DNA from: Darksidea phi
Taxonomy: Eukaryota; Ascomycota; Dothideomycetes; Pleosporales; Lentitheciaceae
Direction: 5' to 3'
Assembly: GCA_030770425.1 (NCBI GenBank)
Contig: JASJFT010000065.1
Location: forward strand, 1-64,000
DNA: 64,000 nucleotides
Of the stretch, positions 1 to 11,967 are shown one piece after another. The translations under genes and the position numbers were made by a program. The notes beneath the pieces are model-generated. The model was given only the letters and a program-made list of their open reading frames with translations. It was not told the origin of the DNA and did not search any database. Numbering within the stretch: the first letter of the stretch is position 1; every line of letters starts with the position of its first letter.

Positions 1-519
1 CCTTCCAACACGCTGTCGCTGGGCGCCGTTACAGTTAAACCTTCTTTAACCCCAACAACCTAACGTAAAAATATTATTCCCCCCCCCCCCCCGCTTTTTT
101 TTTCAGGAAAGCTACAGTGCGCAACTACGCTATTGTAGTAATGATATCTAGTAACGAAACTGTCTGTATCTGAAGACCAACACTAAAGTAAATGTTACCG
201 TTTTAGGTTATCCTACTTTGACGATGTAATGGCTACTACTTGTTTGATAGAGGTTTTTGCTAGTATAACGTGGACACAGACTTCTGTAAAATGCCTAAAT
301 ATACTTAAACAACCCCTTCCCCTAGGAGCTTCGGCCACTACCCGGCGTGACGTCACATTGGTCCCTAGGCTCGCTGTGTTTTTCGTGATTCTATCACCTC
401 ATTGTGTTCGACGTCTCACGCAGCAGGACAGGCGGCAACTATACGACAATAACAGCCCCTATTTACTAATGATACATGTAGATAGTCAAACGCGCCGACA
501 ATGACGGACTCCTGACTAG
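1..519. other. AT-rich stretch with no recognisable gene
   Basis: Holds a C homopolymer at about 81-92 followed by a T run, then AT-rich sequence. The short open frames here have no recognisable protein features. It borders the first copy of the inverted repeat that starts near 520. Confidence 0.5.
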
Positions 520-648
520 TGTATATAGTTCTATAGCTCTATTATCTTGTATAAGGTATGAGTATAGCAACTTTACTATATACGAACTCTTACGGTGTTT
601 CGTGCGGACCTTACAAACGAGACTCTCACTATGAAATTCCAAACTAAT
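520..648 (-). repeat. Inverted-repeat family, copy 1 (left arm)
   Basis: About 110-130 nt repeat. Read on the minus strand it carries the core AAGGTCCGCACGAAAC followed by a GTAAGAGTT-like block and the CTTATAC block. The same sequence occurs at 2650-2757 and 61338-61455 in the opposite orientation. Alignment by eye suggests roughly 80-85 percent identity, with many C/T and G/A differences. Together with the copy at 2650-2757 it brackets the decayed transcription-factor gene in inverted orientation. Confidence 0.7.
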
Positions 649-676
649 ACTAAAAACAACTTCCCTAAAGTAGATG

Positions 677-2220
677 CTATACCTCCAGTGCGCCCAACAA
701 GTACTTCGATCGACGAGCCTTACACCGCATGAAAACCACCCGTCCTGGCTCATCGTGCACGCAATCAAGCCAAATAGCACCCTTCAACATTACTCTCGCC
801 CCCTCCCAGCCCAAATCATCCTCAACAAGAGTACACCACAGATCCTGTATCCAGGGCTCGTTGGGTTCGAAAACGGCGACGAGACTTGTCATCAGGGCCC
901 AGAAGATGAAGGATCGCTCTTTTGTAGTAAAAGGCTGCACTTGCTGGAACGTAGTGCAGAGGCTGCGGGACAGGTATTCGTATGGCATTTTGCGCCCTGG
1001 TACGCGGAATGTGGTCGTTAGGCAAGCGAGCATGCCTAGTCGAAGGATCTCGGAAAAAGGGTCATTGAGTGTGTTTTGCAGCGCTAGGAGGCGGGATTGT
1101 ATAGAATGGATTGCGCCTTGGAAGATATTGATGGGAGTTTGCGTTTTTATGGCGTGTTTTTCGTTGATCATGGTGGTAAGTTTACGGAGGTCGGTGTAGA
1201 TATTGAGCAAGTGCGGGGATGATATTAGTGGTAGAGAAATGCGAGGGGAAACCGATCATTTGGTATTGAGTCGAGTCAAGGGCTGTATGAGACGTTTTGT
1301 GAGCGTCGCGGAAAAACGGCGACAACGAGACGGGTGTAGGGAAGAGCGGGGGTTGGCCGGTGCTCAGGCACCATGTTAGGTCGAGTCTGTGGCCCAGTGA
1401 GATAGTTGACAACAGAGGGGTAGAATGCCATGTACCGATCAAATTTGAAGTGAAACTTGGGAAAACGCTGCAACCACGCCTGTCCACCTCTCAGCTTCAC
1501 AATCTGTTGCAACCCCTTAATATGTACGCTCGTCGCGCCGTAATCTTCAAACATCGCCGCATTGGTCCCCAGCGTCAAGATAACCAGGAGGACGGAATCC
1601 AGCACATAGCTTTGCTCCTCGCAAAGCTTTAAGTTGAGAAAATTGAGGGTGTTGCGGAGATGGTGGCGTGTTAGCACGCTGGGACTTTTCCGCTGTGCGA
1701 CGAAGTCGTCAATAGAGCAGACAGTGAGAAGAACTGAGTGCAGCACTGCGGTGTTGTAGGAGATTGAAGAGAGATAGTCGTCTGTTTTGTGGAAGATGAG
1801 GTGGTTTTCGATGGGGTAGAGGAGGTTTCTGTGTGTGGTGTAGGCTAGGACTATGACAATCGATTAGCTCGGGGAAAACAACGTTCGGACCAATCCCAGC
1901 GCATATCTAGTCGTTGGAACAGCGGACATACATTTGAACAATATTCTCCGTGTCCTATCATCCATCCTTGTCGCAAAATGTGCAACCGCTAGCCCAGTTT
2001 CGGGCGTAGCTAGCAGCGAGGCTGGGAAATCGTTTCTCGCCTTGCTCTCCTCATTTTCGGCCAATACTTTCAAAGCATCTCGCTTGGCCTCTCTCCTCGA
2101 CCGCCTGGAGGATTCCCGCTTGTTCTTGCCGCGCATACAGTGGCTGCGGATGAGTCCCTTATCGGCCTTCCTAGCCTTGCCCTGCTCATCCGTGGCCACA
2201 AAAGTGAACTGGCCCTGCAT
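677..2220 (-). pseudogene. Decayed fungal transcription factor (fungal-specific TF domain family)
   Basis: The start at 2220 begins MQGQFTFVATDEQGK and is followed by a basic block (RSHCMRGKNKRESSRRSRR). This is the usual N-terminus of a large family of ascomycete regulators that lack an obvious zinc cluster. The middle (1276-1863) and the C-terminal part (677-1210, with TFRVPGRKMPYEYL and a long helical tail) also fit the family. The reading frame is broken. A TAA at 1864-1866 interrupts a frame that otherwise runs on in the same phase. Between 1350 and 1180 the family-like sequence passes through all three frames (FFRD block in one, NIYTDLRKL in another). Introns could explain part of this, but no clean GT-AG pair restores the whole protein. 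The gene lies between inverted copies of a repeat, which fits decay next to mobile DNA. Molecular function, if ever active, would be nuclear transcription control; targets are unknown. Confidence 0.6.
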
Positions 2221-2649
2221 GACACTATGCGTAGTAGGTAAAATATTGAAATCAATACCGGTCAAAGTGCAATGCTCGGTACCGGAATCGTAGCGGTGTG
2301 ACAGCCCGTGTATTTACTCTGGATGAACCGTGTATCAATACCAATGCAAGGGTCTCGATCGTGCTGTTCAATACTGAATGACAACTTCTTTGAGAAAGAA
2401 GTCTGGAAAAGGAGGATGTAGGTCGCCTTTTCTGCGTCGGCTGATAAAGCGCGCGCACGGACGCTGACCACAATGTTTTCCTATTATGGATGGGTGGGGC
2501 TTCTGGTGGCTTAGCATCCCTGATGGGGATCGACTTCGACGGCGTACTGTTCTTGGCCTGGCCTGAGTACCACAGCTCCTTCTTAAACATAGGTCCCAAG
2601 CAAAAGTTAGTGTCCGTGATTATCATAGCATTACGTCCGACGGACGAAT

Positions 2650-2757
2650 TTATTTGATTTAGATTTGCATAGTGGGAGTCTCTTTAGAAGGTCCGCACGA
2701 AACACAGTAGGAGTTTGTACACAGTAGAGGTGGAATACCCACACCTTATACACGAGC
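2650..2757 (+). repeat. Inverted-repeat family, copy 2 (right arm)
   Basis: Copy of the repeat seen at 520-648, in opposite orientation, with the core AAGGTCCGCACGAAACACAG at about 2685-2704. It is flanked by a 13-nt direct repeat, CGGACGAATTTAT, at 2641-2653 and 2758-2770. That could be a target-site duplication of a short element of about 104 nt, or chance duplication. Confidence 0.7.
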
Positions 2758-2814
2758 CGGACGAATTTATATTCTCGTTTCGCCCATGGGAAAGCTCCGT
2801 TCCCAAAACCAGAG

Positions 2815-2822
2815 TATAAAAA
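2815..2822 (+). promoter_or_regulatory. TATA-like element of the SDR gene
   Basis: TATAAAAA lies 68 nt upstream of the ATG at 2890, a normal position for a fungal TATA box with a short 5' UTR. Confidence 0.5.
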
Positions 2823-2889
2823 CTAACCCTTTGCAGCCATGTGAACCATAACCAAAACTATTCCCTTCCATTCTTCTCATTGATCGATC

Positions 2890-3968
2890 ATGGCATCCAA
2901 AGACCTTCCACCTTATCCGAAGTCCAACCTCCGCCTCTTCATACGCTCTCAATTCTGTGCAAAGCCCATCCCACCCCCCGCCTCGACCACCCTAGTCGGA
3001 AAAACCGCCGTTATAACCGGCAGCAACACAGGCATTGGACTAGAATGCAGTCGGCAGTTTCTCGCCCTCAACCTATCCCACCTTATCATGGCAGTGCGTA
3101 ACCCCCAGAAGGGCGAAGCAGCCGCGACGCCCCTCCGGGAGGCCTTCCCTGATGCGCGGATTGAAGTATGGACGCTGGGTATGGGCGATTACGCGTCCAT
3201 CCAAAACTTTGCTCACCGTTGCCGGACGGAGTTACCGAAGTTGGACATTGCGATTTTGAATGCGGGCATAACGCAGCTCGAGTTTAAGACGAATGCGAAC
3301 ACGGGCCATGAAGAAATGTTTCAGATAAACTACCTATCTACCGCTCTACTCGCCCTACTCATGCTTCCCGTTCTCAACAAAGAAGGCAAGGACGGTCCTG
3401 GCCGTCTTACAATCGTATCATCCGGGGTTGCATTGATGGCCGATTTTCCCAACCACGCCATCAACCCACTAATCCCCTCCTTCAACGTTTCGAAGGGCTG
3501 GAACCTGAGCGCCGCAAATGAGCGCTACAGCGTCACCAAAACGCTTTTACTAATGTTCGTGGAGAAGCTAAGCACATACGTCCGCTCCACCTCCATTATC
3601 ATCAACACGGTAGACCCCGGATTCGTTGCAGGCTCAAGTTTCCATCGCAACATGAAAGGCATCGTGAGAGCAGCCTTGGGCACTATGAAGGCGGCCACGG
3701 CGCGGACGTTGGAACAGGGAGCTTGGACATATGTTGATGCCGCTGTGGTGAAGGGCGAATCGAGCCATGGGAGTTTTGTCATGGATTGGAAGAATTGTCC
3801 GTACGTGTGTTGTGTTGATGTTTCGAGAGTAAATTGCTAATGGCGTCCAGATACAATGCGCTCATGTATACGGAGGCGGGGAAGCAGACTACAGAGAGGT
3901 TGTGGGAGGAGACACTGGAGGAGTTGAGGTTTGCGGGGGTGGCTGACATCGTGAGATCGATGGGTTGA
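2890..3968 (+). CDS. Short-chain dehydrogenase/reductase (SDR family)
   Basis: Two exons, 2890-3800 and 3851-3968, give a 342-residue protein. The intron has a clean GTACGT donor and CCAG acceptor, and splicing joins DWKNCP to YNALMYTE in phase. A Rossmann cofactor motif TGSNTGIG lies at about residues 43-50, LNAGI near 123-127, a catalytic Ser near 177-178, and YSVTK with Tyr213 and Lys217. This is the full classical SDR active-site set. The N-terminal 35 residues before the fold and the long C-terminal tail resemble the retinol-dehydrogenase-like SDRs common in filamentous fungi. It probably reduces or oxidises a small carbonyl or alcohol with NADP(H); the substrate cannot be read from sequence. 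No signal peptide is obvious. It converges with the histidine kinase gene, with 249 nt between the two stops, and has its own TATA-like box. Confidence 0.9.
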
Positions 3969-4217
3969 CGGCCGGCTTATCTAGCTTTCGTTATGATCAT
4001 GGCCTCTGAGAGAAAAGAGGGTAGTCAAGGGTCCATTACTCGTCTGGATCAGATGTGCCCTCTGCGGTTAACGCACGCAGGAACTATTCGGGTAATTGGG
4101 GCCCTCATTATCATTTCCAAATGTCCGTCTCTTTCCAAAGCCTAAGCTACTAAGCGTGATGAACTATTCGTTCTTCTCAGTTCCTCACGACCAATAATCA
4201 CAACCTGTCTTACATTC

Positions 4218-7200
4218 TCACTCCATGATCTTGTTAAACAACTTTTGCAACGCCTTAAAGTTGACCGGCTTCGTAACATAATGGTCGATCCCCGAGCTCC
4301 AAGCCTCCAATCTCGCAGTCGACGACGCAAGGCCTGTTAGCGCAATGACATATGCCCGCGGCAAACAATGTTCTCTCTCGTACTCACGGATTGCCCGTGT
4401 CGCTGACATGCCGTCCATAACGGGCATGGATATATCTATAACACGTCAATTTTAACTCCAGAGAAGAAGGGAGGAAATGGTGAGGGACAATCGACTTACC
4501 CATCAAGATAACGTCAAAGGGGTTGTCAACGGCCTGTTGGTAGGTGAGGAGGGCTTGCAATCCGTTCTCGGCTTCTTGGTAGGGAATAGCATGTCTCTGG
4601 GCGAAGGTGACGAGCAGCTGATGAACATAAGCATAGATTGAAAAATGTTATTTGTATCCACCTACCTTCCTGTTGATGGCGTTGTCGTCAGTGATCAACA
4701 CATGTGACGGAAATGACTTTTCGCCTGTCATCGGTGGAGTGCTGTCGCTAGAGAATTGCGCTTCCGAAAGTTGGGTTGGGCTTTGAAGCTGCTCGGTATC
4801 CGCGTCTTTAGATGTGAATAGCTCATCCATAGGGTTAGCTGAGGATGGTTCAGGCGTGGCATGTGCCAATTCAAAATTCACAGAATCATTAGTAGCGAAT
4901 TTAACATTTGAAGCTTCGGCCGGGGCCAATGGAGGCGATAAAGTGTTCAAAGTGAGGGTAGGAGAACTAGATTTTTCGAGTTCCTTTGTTGAGTCACCCG
5001 ACTCTAGTTGTACAGAACGGGTGCCAGAGGCAAGTCGTCTAGGAATAGGATGTTCCACGAGCGAATCTTTGAGGCGAATCGGAAGTGGAGATTGGGTAGT
5101 CGAGAGAGGCGACCAAACATTCTCCTCAGAGGATTCAAAGCGATTGAGACAATGGTTGAGGACACTGGCTAGCTTGTACGGTCCGCAGCTACCACCCTGT
5201 ATAAGCAAGTGCTGGTTTGTTAGAAATTAGGTTCCACTTACGGCTGAGTCATTATCTCCACAACCGATTCTTTGTTCACAACGCGGGCGTCAGTACGCAG
5301 AGTAGCCGCTTCCAGGGAATCCATGGCCACAAAAATAGTCACGGGAGCTACGTTGCCAAATATGCGCCGTTGTCGTATCGACGCCAGATAATCAAATGAG
5401 GGTTCCGGACAGATGACGAGGTCCGCGTCATTGCCTTCCCAACCCTCTGTGTGAACAACTTGCATCTTTAAATGCTCCGTCATTGTTTTAGCTATAGCTG
5501 TGGTAAAGCGACTTAAGCTTTCGCGATTTGAAACGATGTCTGGAGCGTTTACGCTGGGTATGTTCGTCCTGTGGAGTATACAAATCCGTCGGCCTTGCAA
5601 CCGGTCCAATATCTCCAAGAACCGAGTCCGTTGAGGTTGTGGACGAAGAGCACGTTCCAATGGAGGTGAAGCAAGCTTGACCTGCACTTCTGTTCCTGAC
5701 TTTGGGTCGCTTGCAATCTGAATTTTCCCGCCAATGGTTTCAATAATTTGCCGGACGATACTGAGCCCAAGGCCGGTGCCGGATGCTAAAGGGTTTTCCT
5801 GGGAAAACGGCTGAAACGCCCGGTTTGCGAGGAACTGTGGGCTCATGCCACAACCAGAATCAGTCACGGTCAAGACAATATTGCAGCCACTTTCTGATTC
5901 GTCTGCTGAAACTGCCGAGCGAAGTGAAATGTGAATGTGACCAGACTCGGTGTATTTGAGCGCATTTCCAAATAAGTTCATGACAATTCGTCTCCAAGAC
6001 CCTACCGGAAGATGGTGGCGCCAATCTTGTCCTTTCGCGACCTCGAGAACAACGAATCGGTCTTTGCGAGTCCTAGCTCCATCACTAGTCGATTCAAAGG
6101 ACTGAGTTATCGAAGATGTGCGGCCAGACTCCGATCTCCAATCTGGCGCATTGCTGGTGGCATTAACATAAGACTGCGCAGAGAAAACGGCTTCGACTAC
6201 CTCTTCCGTCACTAGCGCTACATCGAATGCCGCATGCTTTGGTTGCCCCGATACAAATTTCCGGCATTTGAGCGGTTTTGAGGACAGACGGACGCCTTTT
6301 GTGCCCTTCAGCCTCTTGGACGACACATTCTTGGTGGTTTCGTTGATTTTTCCATAGTCAAGAACGTGGTTGATAGTATCAAGTAACGTATGCCCGCATG
6401 CCTCCAGAGAATTAAGCATTGATGCTTGGAAGGAATCTAGCGTGGTATCTCTGAGGAATTCTAGAGTTCCGAGAATGCCGTGTAGGGGTGAGCGCAATTC
6501 GTGCGAGATGGAAGCCACAAAGGAGGTTTTTGCTTGGTCGGACGCCAGGGCGTCTAATCTGGAGAGCTCTGTCATGATAGAGTGACCGAACACTTTGAGG
6601 TATGCTAGGTCAACGTGCACCGAGAGCTGACGGTCCGGGCGATTGCTCCAGCATAGGCAACCAGCAAACCATCTTGATCTCTCGTAATCCCAAAGTGGGA
6701 CAAAAGCAGTGCTCCGCGCATGGGGAAAAAGAGATTTGATAGCCTTTGCTATCCTTTCCTGCCCGCCAGAGACAGGTCTCCGCTTCGGGCCGTGGTCTGG
6801 CAGTGATTGATCCGCCCCACTCCTGTCCGAATCGTCGGTGGAAGACATGACGGTCCCGTCGGCGGTCGTGTTGAAAATGCGGCCTTTTGGGTAGGCGCGA
6901 AGCAATCGCGACAGATCTGCTTCGGCAAATGATCGATAGTGGGTCGTTAGATTGCCCCGAGCATGACCGGGAATCTCTGGTGTTGCGATTGCGAGCACTT
7001 GACATGTTTTCCCGGGTGTGGAAGAGTCCTTCATCTCACCCTGTCCCCTCAAGACGCCATCGTCGTCCTCGTCGAGGGAGGATGACCGGGATGCAGTATC
7101 ACCGTCCGATGTCGCCAGGTCGTCTTCTGGAGAGCGAGCTGACGCAACCCTTTGATGCTTGCTGGCAATGCCCGCCACGGACGCGTCGAGAATGAGAACT

Positions 7201-8162
7201 CCGTCCAAGTCACTCGATGCGCGTATGACACTGGCTGCGCGAGCGAACATGGTCCGTGAGTGTGCCGGCAAGATGCTCTCTTGCAACGTATCGAGCGAGC
7301 CGTGCCAAGCATAGGCTCCAGCACTCGAACCCACGGTCGATGGTGCTTTTGAGTCTGCTGGCGCAGAGAATGTGCCGGTGGTCGGCGATGGCGGTATTTC
7401 TGTTATCATGGCCTCGCTCTCGAAGGGTCGAACAGCAGACGCGCCATCGGCAAAGGATAGGAGCGCCCTTGTTAATTGCTCTCCCCGACGGTACTGTCCT
7501 TTGACCATGTAAGACTCAAGGTGATCTACAATAGCGGCGCTTAAATCTCTTAGGTGCAGCATCTCTTGTGCGAGAAGGCCCTTCCGAGGTTTGTCGTCAA
7601 AAACACATAAAGCGCCTACGACGGTGCCCTTAGGGCTCGTCAGTGCCACGCCAGCATAGAAGCGCAGATGAGGCTTGCCCTTCACATAGCTTCGTTGGGC
7701 GTACAAATGATCCCGCGAAAGATCCTCGATGACAACTGCCTCCTCGGGTGCAGCAGGTGCTGTAAGAGTCAAGCGCAGTACCTTCTCACAGACGCCCGCC
7801 GCCCTCGGGATGCTGACGTTGCCGAGCCACAGGCTGCTAGATGCATCGTCTCGGTTACAGTCGGATCGTAGAAAGATCTCTGGTGTTGATTCCGCAAGGA
7901 TGTGCTGTCGCTCGCCGTCGATCAGGGAGATCATAGCGCGGCTCGCTCCCAGCCTCAAGCACGCGAGTTGCGCGAAGGCCGTGAGACTAGCATCCTTCGA
8001 GAGACGGGGAACATGATGGCCGGGCAACTCATTGTTTGCCAAAGGATCCGACTCCAAATGGGGGATCCCGCGGAAAGCGTCGCCATAACGGACCAGGACG
8101 TCTCGTTGTCTTTTGGCCTCGGAGATGGGCTCTGAGGCCCGAGATGAACCCGGTGCGTCCAT
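4218..8162 (-). CDS. Hybrid sensor histidine kinase with GAF domains
   Basis: Four exons (8162-5242, 5188-4666, 4617-4500, 4435-4218) splice in phase to 1259 residues. A GAF-type region spans about residues 60-217, and a second GAF-like region about 305-530 is broken by an acidic Ser-rich insert. The HisKA dimerisation helix carries His554 in FVASISHELRSPLHG. The HATPase domain shows the N box (NLFGNALKYT), DSGCGM and GTGLGLSIV. A Ser/Thr/Pro-rich linker leads to a C-terminal receiver with TDDNAINRK, the phosphoacceptor Asp1188 (ILMDISMP), ALTGL and the KPV lysine. It should autophosphorylate and pass phosphate through its receiver to an HPt protein (Ypd1-like) feeding the Ssk1/Skn7 branches. 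No transmembrane segment or PAS domain is evident, so it is probably cytosolic. The signal sensed is unknown. The family resembles the GAF-type fungal hybrid kinases; I do not assign a class. The acceptor of intron 1 (5189-5190) was chosen because it gives the family-like QPCGPYKLA. Confidence 0.9.
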
Positions 8163-8754
8163 TGCGGCGGTTCCTGCCCGGAGAGGGAGGTTAGCAAAGC
8201 GCGCTCGAGCGTGGTGGTGGGTACGAAACTGCTCACAAGTCAGTCATGTTTAGCAGACAAAGCCGGAACTTCAATGTTGGGGAAGAGAGTGCACATGCAG
8301 AACTAGAGGTCGCGGTAGGCGGTCACGATCGGCGGAGGGCCAGATCTCAGCTATGAAGATCAAGGGACCATGCCACCCCACCATTCTCCTTAAAGCTCCC
8401 CGTTTGCGGCGTGTAGCTGAAACAGAAAACCAGCAGATGTCGCGGAATTGTTTGTGGCGAATGACGTCCTAATATAGTGTGCAAGTAGGCGGCAACATCT
8501 AGCATCTGGACCAATCAGCACGAGAGCTACGTCATCGACTCGATGAACGGCCGAAGCCACAGTGTAACCGGATCGAGACCACATGCACCCAAGCTAGGGC
8601 ACTCCGCAAGAAAACTCGATCATGCCCTTCCATATTAATACGAGGATGCAATCAGTATTTCAACCCCACGTCTCCAACATCACTATCAAATCTTCAGACT
8701 CTGGTGCTGGCCGAGGCAAGGACAAAGAAGGAATTTATAAAGCTTTCTATACCA
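8163..8754. other. Intergenic, promoter side of the histidine kinase
   Basis: 592 nt between the kinase start and the GT90 stop codon. It must hold the kinase promoter and the GT90 3' UTR. No further gene or clear motif was seen. Confidence 0.5.
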
Positions 8755-11700
8755 CTACCCGTTCTCTTTCCCCTTCCTGTTCTTAGCATCCATCCGAAAC
8801 CCGACATCCTTCCGTCTCTCATCCGTCAATCGCCCCCACTCAAGTAAGAGCCTAAACATATACACCTCCATATCCTCCTTCCTCAGCACCTTCTCGGTCC
8901 ACACCTTACCCGCCCTCGCAATAGCTTCTGCCTCCTTGTCCTTGGGTTCCATTGTCCGTTGCCCTCTCTCCTGCAAGCTATATCCACCAAAGAAGGCGAG
9001 TGAGGAGAAGAGATCGTGTAACCGGAGATCGACGGGGACGAAGTGTTTCCATGCTGTGAGGCGGCCTTCATACCATTCGCGGAAGAGGGCGGTTTTGAAG
9101 ACGACCGAATTGGATTGCAAGAAGGGGATGAAGCGGCCTGAGAAGCCGGCACCGTCCGCGTCAAAGAGATAACGGTAGTCCCAGTGCCGTCCGAAATCGA
9201 TTTTGTTTCCGAACCCAAATTCATGTTCTTGGTCAAAGCAATCCTGGCCGCCGCACCGTACTATTTCATCCACGAACCGGGCATCCACTTTGGTCTCTAG
9301 CATTTGCTTGATGGTCTCGGGCTTTTCCATGACGTACTCCGATTTTCCATTCGTATGACCAGTCGGTAGAAAAATGGGCTGTCGGGAGGTTTCATTGTTC
9401 AGCAAGTGCACAAATCGTTGGCGAAGCATGCCTTTCCACGATCCCGTTGTGCTAAGACCTTCAGACGTCGCACCCCGCCAGAAGAATACATTTTCTTTCT
9501 TTGCAAAATTCGGGTCCGGAAAACTCTCCCCAAACTCGTACTTTGTTTTCTCCATGTAATTCCAGGGCGAGGGATACCGGATATCAGCATAGCCAGGCGC
9601 ACGGCTTTGGCTGAAAACCGGTACTAGCTCGTGTGTTCCGATCAGGGCTGCAGGGCTCAGGTGCATACCGTGCAGGTTGGCAAGATCCGGTTGGTGACAT
9701 GGGTCAGCAGATAGTGTCCAATTGGCCACAAAGGCACCGAGGGAGTGTGGAGCAGCGCAAGCGGAGCAGAAAGCGCTTGTGTCCCACCGTCGTTCTTTCC
9801 GTGCACGAGAGTCCACTGGACAGGCAATGGAACCATATGTCTGAAAGGAGGGTTTCAAGGCGACGTTTTTGAAGAATGAGGACTTTCGCGGCGATTCAGT
9901 GATTTGCGACCATGTTGATGCGCGGTCGGGACGGAAGTCATATTCCCCGTTGTCAGATGTATGCTCACGGAAGTGTTCGCGATGTGAACGTGCGTTTTCG
10001 AGTTCTTTATATGGTATTGCCACGCGGCATTCGTCGTTTAGATTGAAGGCGAGATCCATATCCGGAACAAATTCCACAAATTTCTCTATCATGCGAATCG
10101 CTCCGTCCAACATCCATCTATGTGAGTCTGGCACTTCACCGAGGATTTCGGCTTTCCCTTCGCGAATCCGAACGCCTCCTATCCCTTCATCATGTGCGAG
10201 GACTTCGGCAGTGCGTCGTCGTAGCTCGGCGGGACTCAGTGCGGAAAAGGGTGCAAGATCTTCCTCAATGTTGTCGAAGTCGTCTATTACAATCGAATCC
10301 CGACTGGTTGCATACTCGTACCACTTGTCGAAGTGTGGAGGTGGATCCCGAGAGTAACGTTGCTGGTAGGTTAGCACGGCCTGGGACAATGATTTGCTTC
10401 GATATGCTTGCGACGCCCAATGTTGGTGTTGTCCATCGGCGTTTTCGATCAAGGTCAGAATGGGATGTCCTGGGACAGCAGCCTGGTAGCGGTAAACAGC
10501 TACTCCGGTGGAAAAGACGACGAGGAGGGCGACAATCGAGATGGTCTGATTTCGGCCTAACCGCACAGGCATCTTTGGACGATTCCGACTTTCATCGATG
10601 GCATCGGCTGCCAGTTGGAGAGCAAGGGCGATGGTGAGTAGAGTGAGGCAGAGGCTAAGGCTAACGGTAGATTTTGGTGGAAAGGAATAAGAAACGCTCG
10701 TTGCAAGAGCCCGTAGAACGCCGATATATGCAGATGAAAATGCCGCAATAAGAACCGCACCCATAACGCCGTACATTCGAGCCTGGGCGGTTAGCAAATA
10801 ACGATACCATGCTAGGTTTTTGTGGCTTACCGAAATCAGAAAACATAATATCATAAGGGGTATCATCAAAGACAAACGAAGAAGACCAAGCAAGTATTCG
10901 CGGGGGACAGAGAGCATCCATTCGCGATGTTCAGGCATTGCGGAATAGACAGTGATGCCTGCGACGCCGATGATCAGAGCAGATGCCTAGACTATCAGTA
11001 GGGGTACAATTGCATTCGAAGAAGGGCAACGAACAACAAAAGTGAGGCCGATGAGCCCATTGATGGAAGTGCCATCTCTAGATTCGGTAGGAGGTTGTTT
11101 GGATTGGGAGCGGCCCTCGTCAATCAGGCGGTAGAGGAGCAGAACCACGATGCAGTCAACGACAAAGCCGAGGAATTGCAGTTTGGGTATGAGGGAAGCA
11201 GCCGAGGTTACGGTCGGGCAGATGTAGGTCGAGCGAAGGGAACTGGACCGGAGCGTTACGAGGAAGCTGCTGACGGACAGCAGGAGCGAGGGGAGTATGT
11301 AGCGCGTCGGACCGTGTAGGAAGAAATGGACGAAGCGGTCGCGATAGGAGGCCGGCGGGGAGTCGGCGCTCCAGGCTGGCATCCGGCGGGGGCTGGTGTC
11401 GCGAAAGCCGTGGAAAAGGGCGAGGACGAGCGGGAGGAAGGCCTGCAACTATGAGTATGGTGTGGCTAGGCGCACTATCGCCATGCTTACCATGAGGGTT
11501 GGTCCGGTGCACTCCACATCCTTCATCACGGCGTAGAACAAGCCAATGCGGCCGCTGAGCACGAACAGTAGCAGCACGAGCAGGCCGGCGAGCGCCCGTT
11601 TGCTGAGCCCGCGGCGCCGAAGGGTACGCTCCTCGAGCGGCCACGTCTCCTCGGAGGAAGGGCGGCCGTTGCCCTCGGCGAGGGGGATGGCGACATAGCC

Positions 11701-11967
11701 ACGGTCGCTCGCATTCGGGCGGCGGGTCTTCGCTGCCCACGTCTCGTAGGCAACGATTGCAAGGCCGGACAGCAGCAGCACCACGGCAACGGTATGTAGC
11801 GGTCGATCGAGGGCGAAGCTCGTGTGCAGGCTCGTAGAGAGGTAGCTGGATCCTAGGACGAGGCCGCTGGCAATGGTCAGCCGTCAATCAATCAATCGGT
11901 GGGTGCGGCCGTGTCAGCGGGGCGGACGGTCGACTTACCACGGAACGATGAGCGCCTTCCTGTCCAT
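8755..11967 (-). CDS. GT90 (CAP10-like) glycosyltransferase, multi-pass membrane protein
   Basis: Four exons (11967-11939, 11866-11491, 11442-11035, 10986-8755) give 1014 residues. The first exon is only 29 nt (MDRKALIVP plus two bases). The donor of the third intron, GTTCGT, is unusual but the phase fits. The first roughly 380 residues hold repeated hydrophobic segments, for example around RALAGLLVLLLFVLSGRIG and FLPLVLALFHGF, so the N-terminus is a multi-spanning membrane region. The C-terminal half is a CAP10/GT90 catalytic domain with FFWRGATSEG, a Trp-Lys rich loop and SVVFKTALFREWY. Family members transfer xylose or other sugars to glycans or glycolipids in the Golgi; in Cryptococcus related proteins make capsule and glycosphingolipid xylose links. 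The acceptor here is unknown. A possible in-frame start further upstream exists, but MDRK fits best with the signal-anchor-like segment that follows. It lies between the kinase and an MFS gene on the same strand. Confidence 0.85.

Noticed and set aside
2252..2626. 124-codon minus-strand frame upstream of the decayed regulator
   Set aside because: No match to the regulator family and no splice that links it to the start at 2220.
11156..11887. 243-codon minus-strand frame overlapping the GT90 gene
   Set aside because: It is a shadow of the GT90 exons, which have membrane helices and clean splice phases in another frame.
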